Below, piece by piece: positions 36,867-45,210 of a stretch of DNA of 64,000 bases. Source of the stretch: an uncultured Roseicyclus sp. (GTDB lineage: Bacteria; Pseudomonadota; Alphaproteobacteria; Rhodobacterales; Rhodobacteraceae); assembly GCA_947494975.1 (NCBI GenBank), contig CANLXA010000001.1, positions 1,054,001 to 1,118,000 on the forward strand. Direction: 5' to 3'. A program made the position numbers and the translations under genes. The notes beneath the pieces are model-generated. The model did no database searches, was not told the DNA's origin, and was given only the letters and a program-made list of their open reading frames with translations. Each line of letters starts with the position of its first letter. Position 1 is the first letter of the stretch.

Positions 36867-36919
36867 CACCTCTCCCCGACCGAATCCAAATGCGGCAATG
36901 TCGGATCTGCATATTTGGA

Positions 36920-36992
36920 GAACAAAGATGGGTGCAACGGGAGCCCAGGATGACTCTGTTCTGACGGGGCCCGCACCCCTCCATCTTTGTTC
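36920..36992. repeat. Long inverted repeat between convergent genes
   Basis: GAACAAAGATGG (36920-36931) is repeated in inverted form as CCATCTTTGTTC (36981-36992). Internal GGTGC/GCACC (36931-36935 and 36973-36977) extends the pairing through a bulge, giving a large hairpin. It lies between the aldehyde dehydrogenase gene and a convergent DUF1523 gene and may be a terminator or a small-RNA element. Confidence 0.6.
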
Positions 36993-37122
36993 CCCGAACA
37001 TGCCCGCCGGAGGCTTCCCGGCGACCGACACACGGGCAACATCGGCGGCGGCGGGCTCACGCCCCGCCAAGTTGGACAATGATCATGCCGCGGCAGCGGC
37101 TCCGCCTGGAGAGGCCGCGGCC

Positions 37123-37737
37123 CTAGCCGCGGCCGGAGACGCGATCCTTGAGCTTCGCCCACCGCACCGCCGCACCATCGACGATCGGTGCGATCACGCG
37201 GTCCTCGAACCGCTCCCAGATGCGCCAGATCATGAACAGGATCAGGGCCAGGACCAACAAGATCCCAATAGGCATCCACGGGATCAGGCGCACATCCGCG
37301 CTCTCGACGGGACGGATCTCCAGCGCGTTTGGATAGATCGACAGTAAATTGTTGCGCCAGCCGTAATGGGTGATCACCACCCATTGCGGATCGGCGGCCT
37401 CGGATTCCAGGTTGGTCGCCTCGGCCTGAAGGTCCTGACTGTCGAACTTGAAATAGGGCGGCCAGAAAATCCCGGTATCCTCGTTGCGGAACACCATCAC
37501 CGGGCCGTTCTCACCGGGATAGACGGTGTTGATGTAGCGCACATCCCGGCTGATCGCGGAGCCTGACGCGCCGCTATCGGCCGATGCGAAGAACCAGCGG
37601 TTCCAGCCATCCACTTCCGTCAGGATCACCTCGGCCCGAACCACACGCACGATATCGCGCTGCGGCAGCGTATAGTGCAGGAACGCGCCGAGGAAACTCA
37701 GCACGATCAGCAGGGCGATGATCCGTGGCCAGCGCAT
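37123..37737 (-). CDS. DUF1523-family membrane protein
   Basis: The 204-residue protein has an N-terminal helix ending FLGAFLHYTLPQRDIVRVV, the recognisable DUF1523 opening, a soluble periplasmic domain of about 120 residues (DVRYINTVYPGENGPVMVFRNEDTGIFWPPYFKF, WVVITHYGWRNNLLSIYPNAL), and a C-terminal helix (IGILLVLALILFMIWRIW) followed by a basic tail. Family function is unknown. It is co-directional with and 12 bp after a small membrane protein gene. Confidence 0.85.
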   Translation of the reverse strand: MRWPRIIALLIVLSFLGAFLHYTLPQRDIVRVVRAEVILTEVDGWNRWFFASADSGASGSAISRDVRYINTVYPGENGPVMVFRNEDTGIFWPPYFKFDSQDLQAEATNLESEAADPQWVVITHYGWRNNLLSIYPNALEIRPVESADVRLIPWMPIGILLVLALILFMIWRIWERFEDRVIAPIVDGAAVRWAKLKDRVSGRG

Positions 37738-37749
37738 AAACTCAATCCT

Positions 37750-38010
37750 TCAATTCGACAGCCAGATAAAGGCAATCACGCCCACAACCGGCACCACGTA
37801 GACGAGGATCACGAGCCAGACCCGGATCCGCGATACTTTGGGGGCCATGCGTTCGTCAATCCAGGCCTCCCGGTCGCCCGGGCGGCCTTCCATCACCCAA
37901 TCTTCCTCAAGCCGCATCCGCGCACCCGAGCGCAGGTAGAAGAACATGCAGACATAAACGACCGTCAATCCAACGCCCATGAAAATCAGGGTTCGTCCCA
38001 AGGCCATCAT
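37750..38010 (-). CDS. Small two-helix membrane protein upstream of the DUF1523 gene
   Basis: The 86-residue product has two membrane helices (about 6-27 and 63-84) separated by a charged loop RMRLEEDWVMEGRPGDREAWIDERMAPK. A second ATG at codon 2 is an alternative start. It probably forms an operon with the DUF1523 gene. Function is unknown. Confidence 0.72.
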   Translation of the reverse strand: MMALGRTLIFMGVGLTVVYVCMFFYLRSGARMRLEEDWVMEGRPGDREAWIDERMAPKVSRIRVWLVILVYVVPVVGVIAFIWLSN

Positions 38011-38114
38011 GCATACGCTCCTTGCTCAACTCGATCTCTGGTGTCCGATATAGGGCCAATCATCGCGGAATGGCAGGGCTTGCGACCAGATCGCGCGTGG
38101 CGCAGGTTTGGCCC

Positions 38115-39386
38115 ATGTCAGATACCCCGCTTCTTGCCACCATCACCGCCCGCCAGGACGACCTGATCCAGCTGACCCAGGATCTGATCCGGATCCCCAC
38201 GCTCAACCCGCCGGGCCTGAATTACCGCGAGATTTGCGGCTTTCTTGCCGAACGTCTGGGTGAGCGGGGCTTTGCGGTCGAGTTGATCCGCGCCGAGGGC
38301 GCGCCCGCCGACAGCGTCAAATATCCGCGCTGGAACATCGTCGCACGCTACGAGGGGGGGCCGGGGGAATGTGTGCATTTCAACTCGCATCACGACGTTG
38401 TGGCCGTGGGCCATGGCTGGACCCGCGACCCCTTCGGCGGGGAGTTGGATGACGGCAAGATCTACGGGCGCGGCGCGTGCGACATGAAGGGCGGGCTCGC
38501 CGCGTCGATCATCGCGGCGGAGGCGTTTGTCGAGACGCATCCCAGCTTCAATGGCGCCATCGAGATCAGCGCCACGGCGGACGAGGAATCCGGCGGCTAT
38601 GGCGGCGTCGCCTACCTGGCCGAACAGGGCTATTTCAGCCCCGACCGTGTGCAACACGTCATCATCCCGGAGCCGCTCAACAAGGATCGCATCTGTCTCG
38701 GCCATCGCGGCGTCTGGTGGGCCGAGATCGAAACCAAGGGTCGGATCGCTCATGGCTCCATGCCATTCCTCGGCGATTGCGCGGTTCGCCACATGGGCGC
38801 CGTGCTGGAGGAGATGGAGGCGACGCTGTTCCCGCTGCTGGCCACCAAGTATACCGACATGCCGGTGGTCCCCGAAGGGGCGCGGCAATCCACGATGAAT
38901 ATCAACGCCATTCACGGCGGTGAGCCGGTGCAGGAGGCCGACTTCACCGGGTTCCCCGCCGCTTGCGTGCCCGACCGCTGCAAGATCACCATCGACCGGC
39001 GCTACCTGATCGAAGAGAGCGAGGGCGAGGTTCGGGCCGAGATCCTGGCTCTTCTGGAAAAGGTGAAAGCTGCCCGCCCGACCTTCGAATACGATCTGAA
39101 GGAGCTTTGGTCGGTCTCGCCCACCATGACGGATCGTGATGCGCCGGTGGTCAGGACCGTGGAAGCTGCGATTGCCAAGGTGTTGGAGAAACAGGCGGAG
39201 TTCGTGGTGTCGCCGGGCACCTACGACCAGAAGCATATCGACAGGATCGGTAAGCTGAAAAACTGCATTGCCTACGGGCCCGGCATACTGGACCTCGCCC
39301 ATCAACCCGACGAATGGGTAGGCGTGCAGGACATGGAAGACAGCGCCAAGGTCATGGCGCTGACACTGGCCGAGCTGCTGCTCTAG
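38115..39386 (+). CDS. M20-family amidohydrolase (ArgE/DapE type)
   Basis: From ATG 38115 the protein has 423 residues and full M20 metal-site motifs: FNSHHDVVAVGHGW (ligand histidine with D94), the bridging aspartate D123 in GRGACDMKGG, the catalytic glutamate in ATADEESGG (157-158), and a C-terminal histidine region. It is annotated as acetylornithine deacetylase/succinyl-diaminopimelate desuccinylase family; closer sequence style is to non-biosynthetic ArgE/DapE-like hydrolases. It lies upstream of an oligopeptide-type binding protein, suggesting hydrolysis of an imported amide. Confidence 0.88.
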   Translation: MSDTPLLATITARQDDLIQLTQDLIRIPTLNPPGLNYREICGFLAERLGERGFAVELIRAEGAPADSVKYPRWNIVARYEGGPGECVHFNSHHDVVAVGHGWTRDPFGGELDDGKIYGRGACDMKGGLAASIIAAEAFVETHPSFNGAIEISATADEESGGYGGVAYLAEQGYFSPDRVQHVIIPEPLNKDRICLGHRGVWWAEIETKGRIAHGSMPFLGDCAVRHMGAVLEEMEATLFPLLATKYTDMPVVPEGARQSTMNINAIHGGEPVQEADFTGFPAACVPDRCKITIDRRYLIEESEGEVRAEILALLEKVKAARPTFEYDLKELWSVSPTMTDRDAPVVRTVEAAIAKVLEKQAEFVVSPGTYDQKHIDRIGKLKNCIAYGPGILDLAHQPDEWVGVQDMEDSAKVMALTLAELLL

Positions 39387-39408
39387 GCCGGACCGGGTCG
39401 CTCCGGGA

Positions 39409-39606
39409 TCAGACCGTCACAAACCCCAGATGCTCCAGCGCCCGTTCGGCCATGCGGCGCGCGCGGGCATCCCCTGTCATCATCTGCTCATTCAAACGCC
39501 GCATCAGATCGCTCAGCGTCTTTGCGGCCGTATGTTCCTGGATGAAGCCCGGAACGCGGTCCATCTCGATGGACAAGATGTCTTCGGCCATGGTCGGCAT
39601 TCTCAT
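39409..39606 (-). CDS. Small hypothetical protein
   Basis: The frame from ATG 39606 encodes 65 residues (MRMPTMAEDILSIEMDRVPGFI...), preceded by GGGGGAT at suitable distance; longer and shorter starts exist (39639, 39609, 39600). It looks like a soluble alpha-helical protein with the basic stretch DARARRMAERALEHLG. No family is recognised. It is convergent with the M20 gene. Confidence 0.5.
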   Translation of the reverse strand: MRMPTMAEDILSIEMDRVPGFIQEHTAAKTLSDLMRRLNEQMMTGDARARRMAERALEHLGFVTV

Positions 39607-39830
39607 CATATCCCCCAATCGCGATGTCAGAGCCATCACTGGGCGAGAACGTACAGCGATTCTCTGCCTGTGCTTTGATTTTCATCAAACTATCCACAGC
39701 TCATCGGGCGCGGAGCCTGTCGAGCCCGGCGAACGCCCGTTTTCGCGCCGGAATGGCACGCTTTTCGCTAGGAATCCGGGCCATGACCGGGGCAGAGTGG
39801 GACAAAATCAGACGATCAGGGAGATCTTCA

Positions 39831-41303
39831 ATGAGTCATCACCTCCGCCTTGGCGTTGCAATTCTGGCGCTCTGCTCCGGCCCGGCGCTGGCGCAAGAGA
39901 CGTCGATCACCATCGGAATGCAGCTGGAACCGCCCATGCTGGACCCCACCGGCGGGGCGGCGGCGGCCATCGATGAAGTCGTCTATTCCAACGTGTTCGA
40001 GGGCCTGACGCGGTTCGCCTCGGACGGGTCGATCATCCCCGGCCTCGCCGAAAGCTGGGAGATTTCGGAGGATGGCGCCACCTATACCTTTACCCTTCGT
40101 GAGGGTGTCACCTTCCATGATGGTGAGGCGATGACGGCCGAAGATGTCGTCTTCTCCTTCGATCGGGCCCGGGCCGAGGATACGACCAATGCGCAGACCG
40201 CGCTGTTCGAGAACATTGTCAGCGTCGAAGCTACCGATGACACGACCGTCACCATCACGCTTGATGGTCCCGATGGCGCGTTCCTGTTCGACATGGCCTG
40301 GGGGGATGCCGTGATCGTGGATCCGGCCAGCGCCGAGACAAACGCCACCAACCCCGTCGGCACCGGGGCGTTCCGGTTCGAGAACTGGGCGCAGGGCGAC
40401 AGCGTGACGCTGGTGCGCAACGACGAGTATTGGGGGGAGCCCGCTGCGCTGACCAATGTGACGTTCCGCTTCATCAGCGACCCGAATGCCGCCTTTGCCG
40501 CCCTGATGGCGGGGGATGTCGATGCCTTCCCGGTCTTTCCCGCGCCGGAAACCCTCGCGCAGTTCGACGGCGATCCGCGCTTCAACGTCATCGTCGGCTC
40601 CACTGAGGGTGAGACGATTCTGGCGATGAACAACTCTGCGGCCCCGCTCGACAATCCGCTGGTCCGGCAGGCGATCAGCCATGCCATCAACCGGCAGGAC
40701 ATCATCGACGGCGCGATGTTCGGCTATGGCACGCCCATCGGCACCCATTTCGCCCCGCATAATCCCGATTACGTCGATCTGACCGCCAATTCCGAGTTCA
40801 ATCCAGACCGCGCGCGGGAGCTTCTGGCCGAGGCGGGCGTCGAGGATCTGACCCTGCGCATGATGCTGCCGCCGCCCTCCTATGCGCGGCGCGGCGGCGA
40901 GATTATCGCCAGCCAGCTGCGCGATGTGGGGATCGAGACCGAGATCACCAACCTGGAATGGGCGCAATGGCTTGAGCAGGTGTTCCGCGGGTATGATTTC
41001 GACCTGACCATCGTCAGCCACACCGAGCCCGCCGATATCAATATCTACGCGCGGCCCGAATACTACTTCCAGTACGATAGCGCCGAGTTCCAGGCCCTGA
41101 TGGAGGAGCTTGCGGTGACGGCCGATCCGGCGGAGCGCACGCGCATTAACCAAGCCGCGCAGCAGATGATCGCTGACGAATACGTCAACGGCTACCTGTT
41201 CCAGCTCGCGAAAACCGGCGTGGCCAATGCCAATATCGTGGGCCTGTGGGAAAACTCGCCGACGCAGGCAAATGATCTGACGGCCGTCAGCTGGACGCAG
41301 TGA
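39831..41303 (+). CDS. ABC transporter substrate-binding protein, family 5 (peptide/nickel type)
   Basis: From ATG 39831 the product has 490 residues with a Sec signal (LRLGVAILALCSGPALAQ). SITIGMQLEPPMLDPTGG, VYSNVFEGLTRF, YTFTLREGVTFHDGEAMTAEDVVFS and NPVGTGAFRFENW are signatures of the SBP_bac_5 family (DppA/OppA). It would bind peptides or similar amides in the periplasm. No permease or ATPase gene is beside it. A matching importer lacking a binding protein is at 47805-51153. The next gene overlaps its stop. Confidence 0.92.
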   Translation: MSHHLRLGVAILALCSGPALAQETSITIGMQLEPPMLDPTGGAAAAIDEVVYSNVFEGLTRFASDGSIIPGLAESWEISEDGATYTFTLREGVTFHDGEAMTAEDVVFSFDRARAEDTTNAQTALFENIVSVEATDDTTVTITLDGPDGAFLFDMAWGDAVIVDPASAETNATNPVGTGAFRFENWAQGDSVTLVRNDEYWGEPAALTNVTFRFISDPNAAFAALMAGDVDAFPVFPAPETLAQFDGDPRFNVIVGSTEGETILAMNNSAAPLDNPLVRQAISHAINRQDIIDGAMFGYGTPIGTHFAPHNPDYVDLTANSEFNPDRARELLAEAGVEDLTLRMMLPPPSYARRGGEIIASQLRDVGIETEITNLEWAQWLEQVFRGYDFDLTIVSHTEPADINIYARPEYYFQYDSAEFQALMEELAVTADPAERTRINQAAQQMIADEYVNGYLFQLAKTGVANANIVGLWENSPTQANDLTAVSWTQ

Positions 41304-42277
41304 TGCGCCCTCTGAAAATGGCACTGGCCCTCGCATTTGCGGGGGCCTTTCCTGTTCTGGCGGAGCCGTTGCCGCAGGGGCATTTCATGGCCGCGCCGTA
41401 TCTGTCCGACGACACGCTGCTACCCCGCTACATTACGCTGGAGGTGGCTGGCACCGATCTGGAGCTGAGTTTCCTAAGCGCCATCGTTTTGAATTTCGAG
41501 GCCTGTGAGGCATCTCAGGTCTGTGATCTGAGGGTTGCTGCCGCCACGGCGGAGGCCGAGATTATCGACCAGAATCTGGCCCTGAAGGATGTGGATATCC
41601 TTGCCGATATCGGCATCGATGAGCCGCGCTTCGGTCCGCCCCACCTGCGCTACACCGCGCCTTTGATGGCCGCGATGGACGGGGCGATAGCCGCGATGAC
41701 GCAGGACGGGTTTGACATCCGCGTGGCCAATGAGGTGATCTCCTTCTACCGGGCCGCGCCCGATGTGCAGGCCGCTATCGCCGCCTATGCAGTTGTGATG
41801 GAACTGTCGATCCGCAGTCTTAACGGCTGTGACGTCGCCATTCTGGCGCCCCTTTTCGCCGCACCCGCCCCGAGCGACGCAGAAGCAATGTTCCTCAACG
41901 CCTTGCGCGCCATGGCAGTCCAGATCGACATTGAGGGCGATAACCGCGCCATCGGCGATGCGGCCTTCGATCCGGAAGACCCGAACCACGATCAGGCGCA
42001 TCTTCTGTTCGCCGCTGGTGCCCTGCCGAACTACCTCGCCCTTGCAACCGATCCCGGCCCGCTTCAGGACCGATTGGCGCAGGTGTTGGACATCGGACCC
42101 TTCACTCGGCTTGCCGACGATCCGCAGGCGCTTGAGGCCGTCTTAGCGCGCTACGGCGGGACACTCGCGGACCTGGTCGCGTTCTACGACCACATCGGCG
42201 CGACACGACCCGATATCACATCGGAAGTGGCCTGCGCCGACCCAAGCCTCGGCTTCATCGACGCGCAGGGCGGGTAA
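41303..42277 (+). CDS. Exported hypothetical protein
   Basis: ATG 41303 overlaps the binding-protein stop by one base (GTG 41300 is an alternative). The 324 residues begin with a signal peptide (RPLKMALALAFAGAFPVLAEP). The mature part is acidic with two early cysteines (FEACEASQVCDL), alpha-helical segments rich in alanine and two later cysteines (NGCDVA, EVACADP). I recognise no family. Coupling to the binding-protein gene suggests an associated periplasmic role. Confidence 0.7.
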   Translation: MRPLKMALALAFAGAFPVLAEPLPQGHFMAAPYLSDDTLLPRYITLEVAGTDLELSFLSAIVLNFEACEASQVCDLRVAAATAEAEIIDQNLALKDVDILADIGIDEPRFGPPHLRYTAPLMAAMDGAIAAMTQDGFDIRVANEVISFYRAAPDVQAAIAAYAVVMELSIRSLNGCDVAILAPLFAAPAPSDAEAMFLNALRAMAVQIDIEGDNRAIGDAAFDPEDPNHDQAHLLFAAGALPNYLALATDPGPLQDRLAQVLDIGPFTRLADDPQALEAVLARYGGTLADLVAFYDHIGATRPDITSEVACADPSLGFIDAQGG

Positions 42278-42299
42278 GGGCCCGCCCCGCGCTAGATAC

Positions 42300-43124
42300 C
42301 TATTCCGGATAGACTGCACCCACGGCCATCTGCACGGCAAAGGCCAGGCCCAGATATTCGCGCCCATCCATCATGCGCGCCGTTAGTTCATTGGCTGAAG
42401 ACGTTTCGGCCAGTGCCTGCTGCCACATATCCAGATAGGCGCGCGTATAGGCAAAAACGCTGGCGTCGCTGACCGAGTTGTCCAACCGGTGGCCGGGGAT
42501 CACGGTGCCCGCACCGATGGCCTCCAGCCCTGCCAGATTGGCGCGCCACATATCCAGCCGGTCGGACGTGGTGTTTTCGGCGACCCAGACATGGCAATCC
42601 ACATAGGCCATGTCCGTCGCGATCAGCGTGTCGAGCGACGGCACGTAAAGCGGCGTGATCAGGTCCGTGTCACCATGCATCGGGCCAAGCACCTCGATCT
42701 CCTCGCCCTCCAGCATCAGCACGCCGTCAAGCGCCTCGACCGGGCCGATATCGGCCGTGGGAAGAAGCGGCAGAATCTCGGCATGAGTGACGGCGCGCAG
42801 GCCGGGGAATCGCTCACGGATCACCGGCAGCCCGCTGTAATGGTCGGGATGGGCATGGGTGATGAACACGGTCTCAAGCCTGCGGCCGGTGGCTGCGATG
42901 ATATCGGCAAGACGTCCGGCATTTTCGGGGGTGAACTGGGTATCCACCAGAAGTGCCGCCTCGTCGCCCATCAAGATGACGCTGTCCACATTGCCGCCCA
43001 TGGCATCACCGGTGAAAACCTGCGCCTGGGTTGGGGCGGCCATCGCCCCGTTGGGCCAGAGTGCCGCGGCGGCGGCGGCTCCACCTGTGATCTGAAGGAA
43101 GGTTCTACGGTCGAGACGGAACAT
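42300..43124 (-). CDS. Tat-exported metallo-beta-lactamase-fold hydrolase
   Basis: The 274-residue protein begins with a twin-arginine-like signal (DRRTFLQITGGAAAAAAL). The zinc motif HAHPDH is at residues 90-95, with further ligands in GPMHGDTD and IATDMAY and IPGHRLDN. MBL-fold hydrolases of this kind cleave thioesters, lactones or other esters. It diverges from an HxlR regulator, so it is probably the regulated target. Substrate is unknown. Confidence 0.88.
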   Translation of the reverse strand: MFRLDRRTFLQITGGAAAAAALWPNGAMAAPTQAQVFTGDAMGGNVDSVILMGDEAALLVDTQFTPENAGRLADIIAATGRRLETVFITHAHPDHYSGLPVIRERFPGLRAVTHAEILPLLPTADIGPVEALDGVLMLEGEEIEVLGPMHGDTDLITPLYVPSLDTLIATDMAYVDCHVWVAENTTSDRLDMWRANLAGLEAIGAGTVIPGHRLDNSVSDASVFAYTRAYLDMWQQALAETSSANELTARMMDGREYLGLAFAVQMAVGAVYPE

Positions 43125-43142
43125 CAGGCTCTCCTTGTATGG

Positions 43143-43163
43143 TTGGTTACGAATCTATACCAA
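43143..43163. promoter_or_regulatory. Inverted repeat in the MBL/HxlR divergent promoter
   Basis: TTGGT (43143-43147) and ACCAA (43159-43163) are 11 bp apart in the 81-bp spacer between the divergent MBL and HxlR genes. The position suits an operator for the HxlR protein. The repeat is short and not proven. Confidence 0.4.
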
Positions 43164-43205
43164 GACTACATACGGAACCGGTTTGATCTGTGAAGGAGGC
43201 ACTTT

Positions 43206-43604
43206 TTGGTAACCCGTCCCACCACCCCCGATGCCCATGGCCACCTGATCGAGTACGATCCGGAGATCTGCCCGGTGCGCCACGTGCTTGACGGGGTCGG
43301 CGACAAATGGACGATCCTTGTTCTGACGGCGCTCAAGCCCGGGTCGCTTCGATTTTCCGAACTGCGCCGGACCATTTCGGATATCTCGCAGCGGATGCTC
43401 ACCGTCACGTTGCGCAAGCTGGAACGCGACGGCTTCGTGACCCGGACGGTCACCCCGACGATCCCGGCCCGTGTCGACTATGAATTGACCGATCTGGGCC
43501 AATCGCTTGTCGCGCAAATGGCGCCGCTGGCCGCATGGGCGCTGAACCACCGCGACCCCATCGCCAAGGCGCGCGCGCTTTACGACGCACAACGACAGGA
43601 TTGA
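43206..43604 (+). CDS. HxlR-family transcriptional regulator
   Basis: The 132-residue winged-helix protein contains [56 protein letters not shown], the HxlR DNA-binding domain with conserved cysteine in ICPV. It starts with TTG 43206: no in-frame ATG lies near, and a perfect AAGGAGG sits 6 bases upstream. It probably controls the divergent MBL-fold gene. HxlR proteins often sense reactive electrophiles through the cysteine. Confidence 0.9.
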   Translation: MVTRPTTPDAHGHLIEYDPEICPVRHVLDGVGDKWTILVLTALKPGSLRFSELRRTISDISQRMLTVTLRKLERDGFVTRTVTPTIPARVDYELTDLGQSLVAQMAPLAAWALNHRDPIAKARALYDAQRQD

Positions 43605-43695
43605 TCCGAACTCCCGTCCGGGCTGTCATGGTGGTGTCACGCAGCGCCCCTAGACCCGGGCGCAGAAGAACATATCCGTCTGATTGGGGACCTTC

Positions 43696-45114
43696 ATGAC
43701 CAAACGATCCATCCTTGGCGCCGCTGCCGCGCTTGCGCTGTGCCTGACGGCAGCGCCAGCCATGGCAGAAACACTGCTGGTGACGACCTTCGACGCTACC
43801 GGCGAGGGGTCGCTTCAGGCGGCGCTGAGTGCGGCGGCGCGCTCACCCGAGGCAACGGTGATCGTTGTCACCGATGGCGGCGGGCGGATCGAAACCTCCG
43901 ACGGGCTGACCTATTCCGGGGCGTCCGCGTTGCGCCTTGTCGGCAACGGCGTGACCGTCGCATCCGCACAAAACGTGACGCTCCTGTCGATCGAGGGGCC
44001 AACGGACATTGCGCTGGATGGCCTGCGCCTCGAGGGACCGGGCGGATGGTCCATCGAAAATCGCGGTGATGCGGATGGACCTGCGGGAAAGGGCATTTTC
44101 CTCGACGTGGGCGACGATGCCGAAGGCGTCGTGCGTCTGCATCTGAGCGATGTGCAGGTATCGGGCGTGGCAGGCCATGGCATCCACATCTCCGATTGTA
44201 CGCTGGCCGATGATTGCGGCGGTGGTGGCGGCGGGGCGGGCGAAGGCTCGCCTGCATCGATCAGCATTCAGGCCGTGAACGTGCGGATCGAGGATGTTGG
44301 GCACGGCCGGTTCGACAGCGACGGGCTGCGGGTGGATGAACGTGGCGAGGGTGATATCTCGCTGACCGGCATGTTCCTGTCGGCCGTCAATGTCGGCGCC
44401 GATGGCGTGGAGTTGGACGAAGGCCAGGCCGGCAGTGTCTCCATCGATCTGATCTCATCCTCCTTCCTGAACAATGGGGCCTATTGTAACCCGGCCCGGC
44501 TGGAGAGCTTCCTGCCCGAGGCGGATGAGGGCGAATTCGACGAAGGCGCCATGGCTGCCGATGCCATCCCCGGCCCGATCAGCGGATCACCGGACGATGC
44601 CTGTTTCGAGCGCGAGGTGGAGCTCTACGATGACGGAAGTGTCGAGGAATACGCATTTGGCATCGATGTCGATGACGGGTTCGATGTGGACGAAGCCGGG
44701 CCCGGTTCCCTCTTCGGTACGTTCAGTCTGGGCGAGATGAGCGGCAACCTTGATGAAGGGTACGACTTCGACGAAGAGGATGCCGGCGATATCGACGTGG
44801 TCTTCACGGGCGTCACCGGGACCGGCAATTCCGACGACGCCCTGAAGCTGAGCGAGGCGGGGGCCGGCAACGTCTATCTCGTGGCCACGGCAGTGGAATT
44901 CACCGGCAATGGCGGCCTGGGTATCGTCGCCGAAGAGGAAAACGACGGCGACCTGAGCGCCACGCTGGTGGGCATCGCGACCTCGGGCAATGACGGCGGC
45001 GATCTGGGCGTCGAGGCCGTGCAGGAGGATGACGGCACCGGCATCGTCTATGTCATCGACAGCGAAATCGCTGACGGGATCGAGACCGAAGGCGCCGAGA
45101 TCGACCCCGATTGA
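43696..45114 (+). CDS. Secreted, very acidic beta-helix-like protein
   Basis: From ATG 43696 (GGGGACC upstream) the protein has 472 residues with a signal peptide (RSILGAAAALALCLTAAPAMA). The mature chain begins LLVTTFDATGEGSLQAALSAA, the typical start of right-handed beta-helix proteins, with repeated turns such as VRLHLSDVQVSGVAGHGIHISD and EGDISLTGMFLSAVNVGADGVELDE. Asp and Glu are very abundant and basic residues rare after residue 150, so the protein should be strongly acidic and may bind calcium. No anchoring signal is visible. A terminator follows. Confidence 0.75.
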   Translation: MTKRSILGAAAALALCLTAAPAMAETLLVTTFDATGEGSLQAALSAAARSPEATVIVVTDGGGRIETSDGLTYSGASALRLVGNGVTVASAQNVTLLSIEGPTDIALDGLRLEGPGGWSIENRGDADGPAGKGIFLDVGDDAEGVVRLHLSDVQVSGVAGHGIHISDCTLADDCGGGGGGAGEGSPASISIQAVNVRIEDVGHGRFDSDGLRVDERGEGDISLTGMFLSAVNVGADGVELDEGQAGSVSIDLISSSFLNNGAYCNPARLESFLPEADEGEFDEGAMAADAIPGPISGSPDDACFEREVELYDDGSVEEYAFGIDVDDGFDVDEAGPGSLFGTFSLGEMSGNLDEGYDFDEEDAGDIDVVFTGVTGTGNSDDALKLSEAGAGNVYLVATAVEFTGNGGLGIVAEEENDGDLSATLVGIATSGNDGGDLGVEAVQEDDGTGIVYVIDSEIADGIETEGAEIDPD

Positions 45115-45162
45115 GTTTCAGAAGCGCGGCCCGCGCGCATTGAAGGGGCCGCATCCATTACC

Positions 45163-45194
45163 GCCCCCGTCGATCCTTCGGCGGGGGCATTTTT
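45163..45194 (+). terminator. Rho-independent terminator of the beta-helix gene
   Basis: GCCCCCG pairs with CGGGGGC, with an inner CGA/TCG extension around TCCT, followed by ATTTTT. It lies about 50 bases after the stop and just before the convergent creatinase gene. Confidence 0.85.
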
Positions 45195-45210
45195 GGTGGG
45201 TCTGATGGGC

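Noticed and set aside
44215-44260. Glycine-codon repeat suggesting a simple-sequence locus
   Set aside because: It is a short Gly-rich loop inside the beta-helix gene, in frame, with no sign of slippage or array structure.
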